From: Candidatus Sulfuricurvum sp. RIFRC-1
GTDB lineage: Bacteria; Campylobacterota; Campylobacteria; Campylobacterales; Sulfurimonadaceae
Assembly: GCF_000310245.1 (NCBI RefSeq)
Contig: NC_020505.1
Span: 620,001-684,000 of the forward strand
DNA length: 64,000 nucleotides
Direction: 5' to 3'
In this document: piece after piece, positions 40,025 to 48,769 of the stretch
How positions within the stretch are numbered: the stretch's first letter is position 1
Layout: every line of letters begins with the position of its first letter
Translations under genes and position numbers: made by a program
The notes under the pieces: generated by a model
The model's input: only the letters and a program-made list of their open reading frames with translations
The model's database searches: none
What the model was told of the DNA's origin: nothing

Positions 40025-41287
40025 CTACTCTTGCAGACGCTCAATATTTGCACCGAGTGCGCGAAGTTTAAGCTCAAGATTCTCATATCCGCGATCGAGG
40101 TGATAGATACGGTGGACATTGGTGGTTCCCTCAGCTGCCATGGCCGCAAGGACGAGTGCACTGGATGCCCGTAAATCCGTTGCCATGACATCAGCACCGG
40201 CAAGATCACACGGCCCGATTACGGTTGCAGTGTGGCCGCTGAGTTTGATCTCGGCACCTAGACGTTGCAACTCACTCACATGCATAAAGCGGTTTTCAAA
40301 CAATCGCTCTTCAATCGTGCTGGCTCCTTTTGCAATCGTAGCAAGGGCTAAAAATTGCGCTTGCATGTCGGTTGGGAATGCCGGATATTCTTGGGTTACA
40401 ATATCGACGTGTTTGAGTTCAGATGCGGGATAAACGGTCATCGTACTCTCAGTGCATTCAATACGGCATCCCATTTGCTCTAATTTCGCAGTAACAGCAT
40501 CCAAATGATCGGGACGTACACGATCGAGTGTAACAACCGAATCGGTAATCGCTGCGGCACACATATAAGTACCTGCTTCGATACGATCAGGAATAACTTC
40601 GAAATCGACCATATCAATGGTTTTTCCACCGGTACCGATGATGGTTAGTTCTGAGCTTCCGATACCGGTAATATCAATACCGCTGTCTCGGAGGATTTCA
40701 CACAGTTGAACGACTTCAGGCTCTTTTGCACAGTTTACGAGGACACTTTTACCGTGTGCTAATGCCGCCGCCATGACAACGTTTGCCGTTCCGGTAACGG
40801 TGATTTTATCGAAGATGATGTGGGCTCCCTTAAGACCCTCCGGTGCAATCGCATGGACGTATCCCGCGTGAATGGTGATGGTAGCACCCATTTGTTCCAT
40901 TGCTTTGAGATGTAAATCGATCGGACGTTGACCGATAGCGCATCCACCCGGAAGGGAAACTTCACAATGCCCGAAACGGGCAAGGAGCGGTCCGAGAACG
41001 AGAATGGAAGCGCGCATGGTTTTAACGATGTCGTAGTTTGCCATCGTATGGTTTACGGTTGAGGTGTCGATTTTGAGAACATGATCTTCTAATGTATAAC
41101 TCGCACCAAGGTTGCCGAGGAGTTTTAGCAGAGTTTTAATATCAGCGACTTCAGGGGTATTGCTCATGGTGATAGGGTTGTGCCCCAACAGCGTTAAAGT
41201 GATTAGTGGCAATGCCGCATTTTTGGCGCCCGAAATGGTGACGGTTCCGCTTAGTTTGGTAGGGCCTTGAATACGTAAATAGTTCAT
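40025..41287 (-). CDS. murA: UDP-N-acetylglucosamine 1-carboxyvinyltransferase
   Basis: MurA adds enolpyruvate from PEP to UDP-GlcNAc, the first committed step of peptidoglycan synthesis. The 420-residue protein has [20 protein letters not shown] at the N-terminus and the active loop [15 protein letters not shown]. That loop keeps the reactive Cys, the fosfomycin target, which some species replace by Asp. [20 protein letters not shown] is near the end. It is divergent from the next ORF. Confidence 0.97.
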   Translation of the reverse strand: MNYLRIQGPTKLSGTVTISGAKNAALPLITLTLLGHNPITMSNTPEVADIKTLLKLLGNLGASYTLEDHVLKIDTSTVNHTMANYDIVKTMRASILVLGPLLARFGHCEVSLPGGCAIGQRPIDLHLKAMEQMGATITIHAGYVHAIAPEGLKGAHIIFDKITVTGTANVVMAAALAHGKSVLVNCAKEPEVVQLCEILRDSGIDITGIGSSELTIIGTGGKTIDMVDFEVIPDRIEAGTYMCAAAITDSVVTLDRVRPDHLDAVTAKLEQMGCRIECTESTMTVYPASELKHVDIVTQEYPAFPTDMQAQFLALATIAKGASTIEERLFENRFMHVSELQRLGAEIKLSGHTATVIGPCDLAGADVMATDLRASSALVLAAMAAEGTTNVHRIYHLDRGYENLELKLRALGANIERLQE

Positions 41288-41372
41288 TTATATCCCAAAT
41301 AATAAAAGTTACGTATTATAAGCTAGTTGTGGTTAAAATTATCAAAATAGAGAGATATTTGAAGGAGAAAAT

Positions 41373-41807
41373 GTGAGTTCGGCACTGGATCGACTGAAAA
41401 ACCTGACAGCACAAATCTCCAGCTATGAGTTAGAGCGAAAAAGCAATCTTAAAACACTCGAAGAACTTTACCTTAAATTGGGTATCGATGCGAAAGTCAA
41501 ACGGTTTGAAGATTTATTTGAGTATAAAGCGATCAATCTCTCAGGCTTATCTCTATCCGATGAAGATTTAGGCGCGGTAAAAGAGGGTAAATACGCTCAA
41601 ATTATTGCCATAATTTATGATAAAAATGCAAAAGTTAAAAATAAAAATAGCTCTTTAGGATATTACGGACGTGCTGAAAAACTGAGTTCGGAACAAAAGA
41701 GAGAGATCGTCTCTTTTGTATTGGGATGGCGTTTTGAGAAAAGTTTTCGTACGTTAGAACATTATCATAATCTAATGGCTTCTTTAAAAACATCTGTTTC
41801 TGGGTAA
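41373..41807 (+). CDS. Hypothetical 144-residue protein
   Basis: I do not recognise this protein. It begins with a helical, charged segment (LKNLTAQISSYELERKSNLK) and contains a basic middle (AKVKNKNSSLGYYGRAEKLS). There is no signal peptide or membrane helix. The start is a GTG with GAAGGAG ahead; the ATG two bases earlier is out of frame. Its last base overlaps the next start, so it heads the operon that includes an exonuclease and rsmD. Confidence 0.7.
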   Translation: MSSALDRLKNLTAQISSYELERKSNLKTLEELYLKLGIDAKVKRFEDLFEYKAINLSGLSLSDEDLGAVKEGKYAQIIAIIYDKNAKVKNKNSSLGYYGRAEKLSSEQKREIVSFVLGWRFEKSFRTLEHYHNLMASLKTSVSG

Positions 41808-42511
41808 TGATGCTGATTTTTCTCGATACGGAAACAACGGGTTTAGAGATGAAAGACCGTATTTGTGCATTAGGTATGATCGCTGATGATGTGAGCCATT
41901 TTGAACTGATTAATCCGGGTAAAAAAATCCCTCCTCACGCTTCGGCGATCCATCATATTACGAATGAAATGCTGCAAGAGTCTCCCTCTTTTTCCCAATC
42001 CATAAGCGCTGAAAAACTCAAATCTCTCAATACACCGGAAAATATACTCGTATCCCATAATGCCCCCTTTGAACTCTCGATGCTCGAAAAAGAGGGGTTG
42101 ACATGGCAGGGAAGCGTTATCGATACGCTGAAATGTTCTAAGTCTTTGATGGATGATTTGGAAGGATACAGTTTGCAGTTTTTGCGTTATGAGCTACGGC
42201 TATACCGTGATGAAATGAGAGTATTCGAGGAAGCAGGAATCAGTATTACTCCTCATCATCCCCTCAGTGATGCGTTGCACACTCGTATGATTTTGGAATA
42301 TTTACTTGATTTGGCAGAGATAGATCGTCTTATAGAGATTTCGAAAAGTCATGTGCTCTTAGTCCGTTTACCGTTTGGAAAATACGCTAAAAAAAGGATC
42401 GAAGAGATTGCACTCAAAGATCCGGGATATCTGAAGTGGATGGTGGAGAGTTTGATGGACATGGACGAGGATTTGCGTTATAGTATCGATTATTATTTGA
42501 GAGGAAAGTGA
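41807..42511 (+). CDS. DEDDh 3'-5' exonuclease with DUF3820-like C-terminus
   Basis: The 234-residue protein has the exonuclease fold of DnaQ: LIFLDTETTGLEM (first Asp-Glu pair), ILVSHNAPFELSML (second Asp position replaced in context by FE) and HHPLSDALHTRMI (final His and Asp). The C-terminal LPFGKYAKKRIEEIALKDPG is the DUF3820 motif often attached to such exonucleases. It probably acts on single-stranded DNA or RNA. HNAPFE in place of HNAxFD is a conservative change. Two ATGs in tandem can start it. Confidence 0.83.
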   Translation: MMLIFLDTETTGLEMKDRICALGMIADDVSHFELINPGKKIPPHASAIHHITNEMLQESPSFSQSISAEKLKSLNTPENILVSHNAPFELSMLEKEGLTWQGSVIDTLKCSKSLMDDLEGYSLQFLRYELRLYRDEMRVFEEAGISITPHHPLSDALHTRMILEYLLDLAEIDRLIEISKSHVLLVRLPFGKYAKKRIEEIALKDPGYLKWMVESLMDMDEDLRYSIDYYLRGK

Positions 42512-42512
42512 T

Positions 42513-42896
42513 TTGAAGGTAGCTATACAGTGTGATTCGCCATTGTTGCAGCGCTCATTGGAGCTTTTTCTCGATGGGCATTTGAGCTCGCTACGCCAGT
42601 GCGATATTTTGATTCGGGATAAAGATATTCGTGATGAGCAGCACCCTACATTTGTTATTGGTGTGGATGAGGGCTCCGAGTTGATCAAGCCGTTTTCCAA
42701 AGCCCAATTGCTCCATGCCCTCAATCAAAAATTTGATTCTCAAAAAAATAGCCCTGCTATTGTCGAAGATGAGGTTATGGTCTCAGATGAAGAGGAAAAG
42801 GTGAGTTTTGAAATCCTAGAACGTCACATCGAGAAGCTAACCCTCGAATATCAAGCAAATATCCTCAAAGCAGTACGAGCATTTTATGAAAAATAA
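42513..42896 (+). CDS. Hypothetical protein with a receiver-like N-terminal half
   Basis: This 127-residue protein has no clear family. Its first half alternates strands and helices and ends TFVIGVDEGSELIKPFSKAQ, then LLHALNQKF, recalling the last strand and KPF motif of response-regulator receiver domains. Asp31 (CDILIRDKDI) could be the phosphorylation position, but the acidic pair is lacking. A pseudo-receiver is my inference. The second half is an acidic linker and a helix (ILERHIEKLTLEYQANILKA). The start is a TTG one base after the exonuclease stop. It overlaps rsmD by eleven bases. Confidence 0.65.
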   Translation: MKVAIQCDSPLLQRSLELFLDGHLSSLRQCDILIRDKDIRDEQHPTFVIGVDEGSELIKPFSKAQLLHALNQKFDSQKNSPAIVEDEVMVSDEEEKVSFEILERHIEKLTLEYQANILKAVRAFYEK

Positions 42897-43473
42897 CCCC
42901 ACCATTACGAAAAAAATCATTGCCGGAAAATATAAGGGGAAAACCCTGAAACTTCCCTCCAAAGAGACGACCCGAAGTTCGAAAGGGATTGTGCTGGAAT
43001 CTTTTTTTAACACACTTCAGTTTGATATTATCGATGCGGTATTGGTTGAAGTTTTCTCGGGAAGCGGTTCTATCGGCCTCGAAGCATTGAGCCGAGGAGC
43101 TAAAAAGATCATTTTTATGGAAAAAGATCGTGATGCGATCAAAACATTGCGTGAAAATATTGCCCAAACCGACCCGAGGGCATGTGAAATTCTCGAAGGG
43201 GACAGTTTCAGTAACATCACTCAGGTAAAAAAGCGTCTCGCAGCACTCGGTGAGAGTGCTTTTATCTACGTTGATCCCCCTTTTTCAATCCGTGAGGGGA
43301 TGGAGGAGATATACGATAAAACCATCGATATGATCGCCTCACTTCCTCTGGAAATGGCGACTTTGATTATCATCGAACACATGAGTACCCTCGAACTCCC
43401 CGATGCTATCGGTCACTTTAATCGACTAAAATTCAAAAAATTCGGAAAAACGTCTCTTACCTATTATACATAA
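42886..43473 (+). CDS. rsmD: 16S rRNA (guanine966-N2)-methyltransferase
   Basis: RsmD methylates G966 of 16S rRNA using SAM. The 195-residue protein has KIIAGKYKGKTLKLPSKETT at the start, the SAM-binding EVFSGSGSIGLEALSRGAKK and the catalytic IYVDPPFS. The family motif for amino-group methylation, DPPY/F, is present. It ends 50 bases before flgI. Confidence 0.93.
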   Translation: MKNNPTITKKIIAGKYKGKTLKLPSKETTRSSKGIVLESFFNTLQFDIIDAVLVEVFSGSGSIGLEALSRGAKKIIFMEKDRDAIKTLRENIAQTDPRACEILEGDSFSNITQVKKRLAALGESAFIYVDPPFSIREGMEEIYDKTIDMIASLPLEMATLIIIEHMSTLELPDAIGHFNRLKFKKFGKTSLTYYT

Positions 43474-43481
43474 ATCCATTA

Positions 43482-43497
43482 TGGAATAAACTTTGCT
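43482..43497 (+). promoter_or_regulatory. Sigma-54 promoter of flgI
   Basis: TGGAATAAACTTTGCT fits the -24/-12 pattern with GG and GC twelve bases apart. It stands 27 bases before the flgI ATG, which also has AAAGGA. Campylobacterota use sigma-54 for basal-body, hook and rod genes. Confidence 0.75.
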
Positions 43498-43523
43498 TTA
43501 TCCTTTGATAATAAAGGATTGGC

Positions 43524-44570
43524 ATGAGAATTTTTATACTACTTTTTTGCTTACTAAGCCTCTCTCAAGCAGCCCGCATCAGCGAAGTCGCGAATATCGT
43601 CGGGGTACGGGATAATCAGATTATCGGTTACTCGCTTGTCGTCGGTTTGAAAAAAACGGGTGACGGTACTACCTCTAAATTCACCCTTCAATCGATCGCC
43701 AATATGCTCAAAGCGATGAACATCGATATGAATCCGGTCGATATCAAATCCAAAAACGTTGCCGCTGTCGTTGTTACGGCTAAATTTGCTCCGTTTGCCC
43801 GTCAAGGGGATGCATTTGATGTCGTCGTATCCTCTATCGGTGATGCAAAATCGCTCGAAGGCGGAACACTGCTTATGACACCTCTCAAAGGGGTGGATGG
43901 TAAAATTTACGCATTAGCTCAAGGTTCTATCAGCATCGGCGGTAAAAATGAAAAAGGTTCCGGTGCTGAATCGCATCCGACGGTCGGAATGGTATACGGC
44001 GGCGGTTTAGTGGAACGTGAAATCAACCAAGATCTTTACCATCAACAGAACGCGACACTTTCTCTTAAATCATCCAATTTTGCCAACTCGGTAGCGATTC
44101 AAAATGCTATTAATGCCAAATACCGTTCGAATGTTGCCACAGCCGTTGATCCAAGAACGATTCAACTACAATTACCGCAAAATCGATCAATGGTTGAATT
44201 TTTAGCGGAAGTACAAAATCTCGATATCGAGTACGCGCAAGAGCAAAAAATCATCATTAATGAACGTACGGGAACCATCGTTGCGGGTGTGGATGTAGAG
44301 GTCAAACCGGTTGTTATTACCCAAGGGGATATTACCGTGAAAATCCTCGCTCAAAATTCGGTCGCAAAACCCGCAGGCAGTGTCACGATGGATAAAAGTC
44401 TTGTAATCGGGTTGAATGAAAATGAAGTTTACACGGAGAAAGGGACAACGACGGTTGCCAATATCGCACGATCTCTTCAAAAACTTGGAGCTAATCCAAA
44501 GCAAATGATCTCGATTTTTCAGGCGATGAAAAGTGCCGGAGCCATCACGGTTGATTTGGAGGTTATCTAA
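43524..44570 (+). CDS. flgI: Flagellar P-ring protein FlgI
   Basis: FlgI forms the periplasmic P-ring around the flagellar rod in the peptidoglycan. The 348-residue precursor has a signal peptide (MRIFILLFCLLSLSQAARIS) and the family blocks IVGVRDNQIIGYSLVVGLKK and SVGDAKSLEGGTLL (here SIGDAKSLEGGTLL), ending with QAMKSAGAITVDLEVI. Its stop overlaps the flgJ start. A sigma-54 promoter precedes it. Confidence 0.96.
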   Translation: MRIFILLFCLLSLSQAARISEVANIVGVRDNQIIGYSLVVGLKKTGDGTTSKFTLQSIANMLKAMNIDMNPVDIKSKNVAAVVVTAKFAPFARQGDAFDVVVSSIGDAKSLEGGTLLMTPLKGVDGKIYALAQGSISIGGKNEKGSGAESHPTVGMVYGGGLVEREINQDLYHQQNATLSLKSSNFANSVAIQNAINAKYRSNVATAVDPRTIQLQLPQNRSMVEFLAEVQNLDIEYAQEQKIIINERTGTIVAGVDVEVKPVVITQGDITVKILAQNSVAKPAGSVTMDKSLVIGLNENEVYTEKGTTTVANIARSLQKLGANPKQMISIFQAMKSAGAITVDLEVI

Positions 44571-44863
44571 TGGATATCTCTAGTGTATCGTATAACAAAG
44601 CTGTCCCAACCATCGGAACCAAAGAGGGGGATAAAGCTCTGCGGGAGAAAACCGATCAGTTTGAAGCGATTATTGTGAAAATGATGCTTGATGAAGCGAT
44701 GAAAGAGGAAAAAAACCTCTTTAGCAGTGTCAATGATCCCGGTGATAAAATTTTTAAATCGATGTATCGTGAAGAATTATCGAATGCCAGTGCCGGTGGA
44801 TTCGGATTTTCTCAAATGCTATACGAACACCTTAGTCAAAAGGGTGCGAAAATAGAGAAATAG
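44570..44863 (+). CDS. flgJ: Rod-binding FlgJ-type protein (no hydrolase domain)
   Basis: This 97-residue protein corresponds to the N-terminal, rod-capping domain of FlgJ: KTDQFEAIIVKMMLDEAM, then SVNDPGDKIFKSMYREEL and GFGFSQMLYEHL. The muramidase domain found in gammaproteobacterial FlgJ is absent, as is usual in Campylobacterota, where a separate enzyme opens the wall. Confidence 0.88.
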   Translation: MDISSVSYNKAVPTIGTKEGDKALREKTDQFEAIIVKMMLDEAMKEEKNLFSSVNDPGDKIFKSMYREELSNASAGGFGFSQMLYEHLSQKGAKIEK

Positions 44864-44865
44864 AC

Positions 44866-44892
44866 TAAATTTTTTGTGGTTTTGGCCGATAT
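44866..44892 (+). promoter_or_regulatory. Sigma-28 (FliA) promoter of flgM
   Basis: TAAATTTT and GCCGATAT are separated by eleven bases, matching the TAAAGTTT-N11-GCCGATAA consensus almost fully. It lies 40 bases before the flgM ATG and would let FliA drive its own inhibitor. Confidence 0.85.
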
Positions 44893-44932
44893 GGTATGTA
44901 CACATCATAAACGGATAAAATAAGGATTCACC

Positions 44933-45139
44933 ATGATCTCAAGTGTGAACGGCTCACTCATTCGAGGAGCATACCAAGAACCATCACAAAAAACCAAAGA
45001 GCAGGAGAAATCCGTGCAATCTATTACGAAACAAGGTGACACAAGCCGTATCGAAGAGTTAAAAGCTTCGATTGAAAAAGGTGAATACCGTGTCGATATC
45101 GAATCTTTGGCCAAGCGCATTGCGCAAGAGCTGACCTAA
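44933..45139 (+). CDS. flgM: Anti-sigma-28 factor FlgM
   Basis: FlgM binds and blocks sigma-28 until the flagellar hook-basal body is finished. The 68-residue protein has the C-terminal binding helices RIEELKASIEKGEYRVDIES, then LAKRIAQEL, preceded by a disordered polar N-terminus. The start has AAGGA six bases upstream. It is smaller than the 97-residue Salmonella protein, as in other Campylobacterota. It follows a sigma-28 promoter. Confidence 0.85.
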   Translation: MISSVNGSLIRGAYQEPSQKTKEQEKSVQSITKQGDTSRIEELKASIEKGEYRVDIESLAKRIAQELT

Positions 45140-45153
45140 AGCAGAAGGAGTTT

Positions 45154-45585
45154 ATGATGTTGTCTTATCAATTACAAAGCGCTATCAAAGATCTCGAGGC
45201 ACTTATCTCATTATCCAGAGAAGACATCGATGATATCAAAGAGGCAAATCATAATCCGCAATTTGATCGTTTAGCGATTAAAGAAGAGAAAATTAAAAAT
45301 TTTGAACATAAAAAAGCGATGATTGATCGCGAGATTTCAAAATTGATGACACAACATCCTTCTCGTCCTCTTTCCGAGCTTTTAGATAATGAACAACATC
45401 AGCAACTCGATTCACTTAAAGTACATTTATCACTGCTTCGAGAAGTGAATCAACAATACGCAAAAATGGTTTTAAGTGTCGGCTCGTTTTACAATACCCT
45501 TTTAGAACGGGTTGTTCCGACACAAATGGAGGGGTATCAAAAAGTCGCCTCTGCAGAATCCTCATTTTTGGAAGTGAGAGCATAA
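45154..45585 (+). CDS. flgN: FlgN-like flagellar chaperone
   Basis: This 143-residue helical protein (LQSAIKDLEALISLSREDID, LLREVNQQYAKMVLSVGSFY) sits between flgM and flgK. FlgN proteins hold FlgK and FlgL for export, and position plus helical content is the main evidence because the family is poorly conserved. It stops just before flgK. Confidence 0.75.
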   Translation: MMLSYQLQSAIKDLEALISLSREDIDDIKEANHNPQFDRLAIKEEKIKNFEHKKAMIDREISKLMTQHPSRPLSELLDNEQHQQLDSLKVHLSLLREVNQQYAKMVLSVGSFYNTLLERVVPTQMEGYQKVASAESSFLEVRA

Positions 45586-45586
45586 A

Positions 45587-47428
45587 ATGGCATCTATCTT
45601 TAACGCCTTGCACATTGGATACAGTGCATTAAATGCGGCGCAAATTGCTATTGATACGACAGGGCACAATATATCCAATGCAGAGACAGAAGGGTATAAC
45701 CGCCAGCGTGTCGTTACAGCAGCGGCATATCCGATCAGCATCGATCCGGGCCAACGTGGAAATGGGACGCAAATTACTGAAATCACCCGTGTTTTCGATA
45801 AATTTGTCTTTAACCGTTACACTACGTCGGCGCAAAACAAAGAATATTCAGATAGTTTGAAAAAGAATCTTGAAGAGCTTTCAACCTACTTTCCTGAGAT
45901 AGATGATGTCGGTATTAAAAATGACATGCAAAACTATTTTGATATGTGGCAGTCGTTGGCAAATAATCCAAGCAACAGTTCTTTAAAAGTAGCCTTAGCG
46001 CAGCAGGCGCAAACTCTCTCCCAGCACATTACTGAAACCCGTTCACAAATTGCGGGATTACAAAGCTCTCTCAACGAGCAGGTTAAAGTAAATATTGATG
46101 AAGTAAACCGTATTGCAGAGCAGATTGCCGGATTGAACAAATCGATTAATGAAGAAGAAGCCGGCGGGCTGAATAACGCCAATGATTTACGAGATCAGCG
46201 CAATAAATTAGAGATGACACTTTCTAAGCTCATCGGTTCAAAAGTTTTGGTCGGTCAAATAGAGAGCCGAAACGATATTGATAGCAATATTGCTATAGAA
46301 GATGGGAGCTATACGATTCAAGTCGGAGGGTTCAATCTCGTTGACGGGCATAGTTTTCATCCTATCGGTGTTGATAACTTAGGGAATCAAAACGGCTATA
46401 ATGATTTGTATTATGAGCGCCAAGACGGTGTCAAAATTCCGTTTGCCAGTAATATTACCGGAGGAAAAGTTGGGGCGTTGCTAGAGCTTCGCGGTTCTAT
46501 CATAGGTGATAACGGTGAGTTTGAAGACGGGTTTTTACAAGAGACACTTAATAATCTTGATACGTTTGCTCGCGGTATGATTGAGAGTACCAACAATCTC
46601 TACGCACAGAGTGCGACTTCTTCGATGCGTACGAATACATTGAGTTTCAGCTCAACGGATGCGTTGATGAATACGGATGAAAATTTTAATACTGGAACCT
46701 TCGATGTTGTTGTATATGATATCGACGGCAATGAAGTGGGAAGACGCTCGATAACGATAAACGACACAACAGTCATGGAAGACAGTCCGCTTACTGCTAA
46801 TAGTATTATTGGACAAATGCGGGCATCCGTTGATGATAACAGTGATAATAACGCGCTAAATGATATTGATGATATCTTGACTCCTGGGTTTGCATCGAAT
46901 GTTTTTCAGATTAATTTGAACTCTTCTTATGCATCACAAGGGTATACGTTTGCGATTGAAGATCAGGGGACAAACTTTGCCGGTGTTACAGGGGTAAACC
47001 GATTTTTTGACGGTTATGATGCTAAAACTATGGATTTGAATACGAATTTAAAAAATGATCCGACACTCATTAAAGGGCATAAATCACCTGCTGAAGGTGA
47101 TAATCAGACCGCGTTGGATATGGTAGAGCTTCAATTTTCATCGATTATGTTTAAAAATGGAACCGATACTTCATCAGATACAGTGTACGGATATTTTGAC
47201 TCTTTGGTGACCAAAATTGGGACGAAAACAAATTCGGCGATCCTCAGTAATGAATCGATCACGGCGCAATACAATGCGGTCAAACAAGAGTACGATTCGG
47301 TATCCAAAGTGAGTATCGATGAAGAGTTGGCAAATCTCATCCGTTATCAAACCTCATACGGTGCTGCGGCAAAAATCATTACGACGATAGATCAGATGAT
47401 GACCACCTTGCTCGGCATAAAGCAGTAA
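45587..47428 (+). CDS. flgK: Flagellar hook-associated protein 1, FlgK
   Basis: FlgK joins the hook to the filament. The 613-residue protein has the conserved N-terminal helix (ALHIGYSALNAAQIAIDTTG, HNISNAETEGYNRQRV) and the matching C-terminal helix (VSIDEELANLIRYQTSYGAA, AKIITTIDQMMTTLLG). These pack together in the axial structure. The middle (about residues 200-500) is variable and Asp/Asn-rich. Its stop overlaps the start of the next gene by one base. Confidence 0.96.
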   Translation: MASIFNALHIGYSALNAAQIAIDTTGHNISNAETEGYNRQRVVTAAAYPISIDPGQRGNGTQITEITRVFDKFVFNRYTTSAQNKEYSDSLKKNLEELSTYFPEIDDVGIKNDMQNYFDMWQSLANNPSNSSLKVALAQQAQTLSQHITETRSQIAGLQSSLNEQVKVNIDEVNRIAEQIAGLNKSINEEEAGGLNNANDLRDQRNKLEMTLSKLIGSKVLVGQIESRNDIDSNIAIEDGSYTIQVGGFNLVDGHSFHPIGVDNLGNQNGYNDLYYERQDGVKIPFASNITGGKVGALLELRGSIIGDNGEFEDGFLQETLNNLDTFARGMIESTNNLYAQSATSSMRTNTLSFSSTDALMNTDENFNTGTFDVVVYDIDGNEVGRRSITINDTTVMEDSPLTANSIIGQMRASVDDNSDNNALNDIDDILTPGFASNVFQINLNSSYASQGYTFAIEDQGTNFAGVTGVNRFFDGYDAKTMDLNTNLKNDPTLIKGHKSPAEGDNQTALDMVELQFSSIMFKNGTDTSSDTVYGYFDSLVTKIGTKTNSAILSNESITAQYNAVKQEYDSVSKVSIDEELANLIRYQTSYGAAAKIITTIDQMMTTLLGIKQ

Positions 47429-48222
47429 TGCCTTTTTTGAGTATTGCCGTTTTGTTCGCGGTAATCTTTTTTTCCTTCATCGGACCGTATTTTTATACGG
47501 CTGATCCCCTTTATTTAGACTCTCGCGCCATTTTGCTTGCTCCATCGATGGAACATTGGTTCGGTACAGACCGATTGGGGCGTGATTTGCTAGTGCGTTT
47601 GATGGAAGGTGGACAAGTGTCACTGTTGATTGGATTTGCAAGCGCTCTTATCTCTACACTAATCGGTTTGCTTTATGGGGTGAGTGCGGCATTGCTGCGC
47701 GGCGGTTATGATAGAGTCTTTATCATCATTGTGGACCTCTTTTTAACTTTTCCGACATTGTTTTTACTGTTAACGCTGGTCAGTTATGTCAATGCATCGA
47801 TTTGGGTACTGGTGCTTATTATTTCAATGACTGGGTGGATGGGGACAGCACGCTTGATACGCTCAGAGAGCTTTGCAATAGCCTCCAAACCCTATATCCG
47901 TATTTTGCACATCGCGCATATTCATCCGCTTACAATCATGCTCAAATATTATGCGCCCCTGTTGGCTCCAATCGTATTGGTCAGCTTTACTTTCGGGGTA
48001 GGGGGGGCGATTTTAGCCGAATCAGGGCTCTCCTTTTTGGGTCTAGGGATTGTTGCTCCGCAGATGAGCTGGGGAAGCATCCTCAGCGGCGGTAAAGAGG
48101 TGATCGATATCGCGTGGTGGGTAAGCTTTTTCCCCGGATTAATGATCTTTATCGTTACGTTTTCATTGATGAATATCTCCAATGCGCTTCAAGCGCGAAT
48201 GAATCAAAAAGAGGTACGATAG
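47428..48222 (+). CDS. ABC transporter permease, DppC/OppC family
   Basis: The 264-residue inner-membrane protein has about six helices and the binding-protein-dependent permease motif, LAESGLSFLGLGIVAPQMSW (about residues 195-214), which touches the ATPase. The N-terminal HWFGTDRLGRDLLVRLMEGG is typical of the dipeptide/nickel/oligopeptide class. No binding protein or ATPase gene is next to it; partners must be elsewhere. The gene is linked to flgK by overlap only. Confidence 0.88.
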   Translation: MPFLSIAVLFAVIFFSFIGPYFYTADPLYLDSRAILLAPSMEHWFGTDRLGRDLLVRLMEGGQVSLLIGFASALISTLIGLLYGVSAALLRGGYDRVFIIIVDLFLTFPTLFLLLTLVSYVNASIWVLVLIISMTGWMGTARLIRSESFAIASKPYIRILHIAHIHPLTIMLKYYAPLLAPIVLVSFTFGVGGAILAESGLSFLGLGIVAPQMSWGSILSGGKEVIDIAWWVSFFPGLMIFIVTFSLMNISNALQARMNQKEVR

Positions 48223-48232
48223 TGGTGAAACA

Positions 48233-48769
48233 TTATTGAATGATTCTCGAAATTTCGAGTAGGCTATCGGGGAATGAAAAATGGTTGTTCCGAAGCGCTT
48301 TCGCATTGATGAGGATGATGGGGGTCCTCTCCATCCGAATTGAGAGCAATAGGCCGTCTTCACCCAATTTGTCTGCATCGTAAAGCGCTGTAATCGCACC
48401 CGATGCTCCCACAGCGTTATGAACTTTATTAAGCTGCGACAAGCTCGCTTTGAGGGCATAAATAAAGTGATAGGATGTTGATCCGTCAAGTTTATCGAAC
48501 GGAAGCGCTGTTGCGTTGATCGGACGACCGTTAAGACGACCATTGAATTTAGACATTAATATTTTGATACACAATGCGGCTGTATCATCATCTCCGTGGT
48601 CGTAAGCAATCAAAATTTTGATGGGAGATTTCGTATTAGATGAAAGAAAATTTCTTTCTAATACGGCAATTTTTGGCAGTAAAGAGAGCTGAGTCTCGAG
48701 TAAAAATGGATCATAAGAGGCACTCCATCCGGCAGTGCAAAGTAAAATACTTATCAGAAGACGTTTCAA
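48233..48769 (-). CDS. YfiR-like periplasmic protein
   Basis: The 178-residue protein has a signal peptide (MKRLLISILLCTAGWSAS) and a small alpha/beta domain with IKILIAYDHGD, a middle FIYALKASL segment and EDGLLLSIRMERTPIILINA, then LRNNHFSF. This last block resembles YfiR/DUF4154 proteins, which in Pseudomonas restrain a membrane diguanylate cyclase. The similarity is weak and I offer it as a hypothesis. Its ATG overlaps the stop of the TonB receptor gene (ATGA), so the three-gene operon is translationally coupled. It is the last gene. Confidence 0.6.
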   Translation of the reverse strand: MKRLLISILLCTAGWSASYDPFLLETQLSLLPKIAVLERNFLSSNTKSPIKILIAYDHGDDDTAALCIKILMSKFNGRLNGRPINATALPFDKLDGSTSYHFIYALKASLSQLNKVHNAVGASGAITALYDADKLGEDGLLLSIRMERTPIILINAKALRNNHFSFPDSLLEISRIIQ

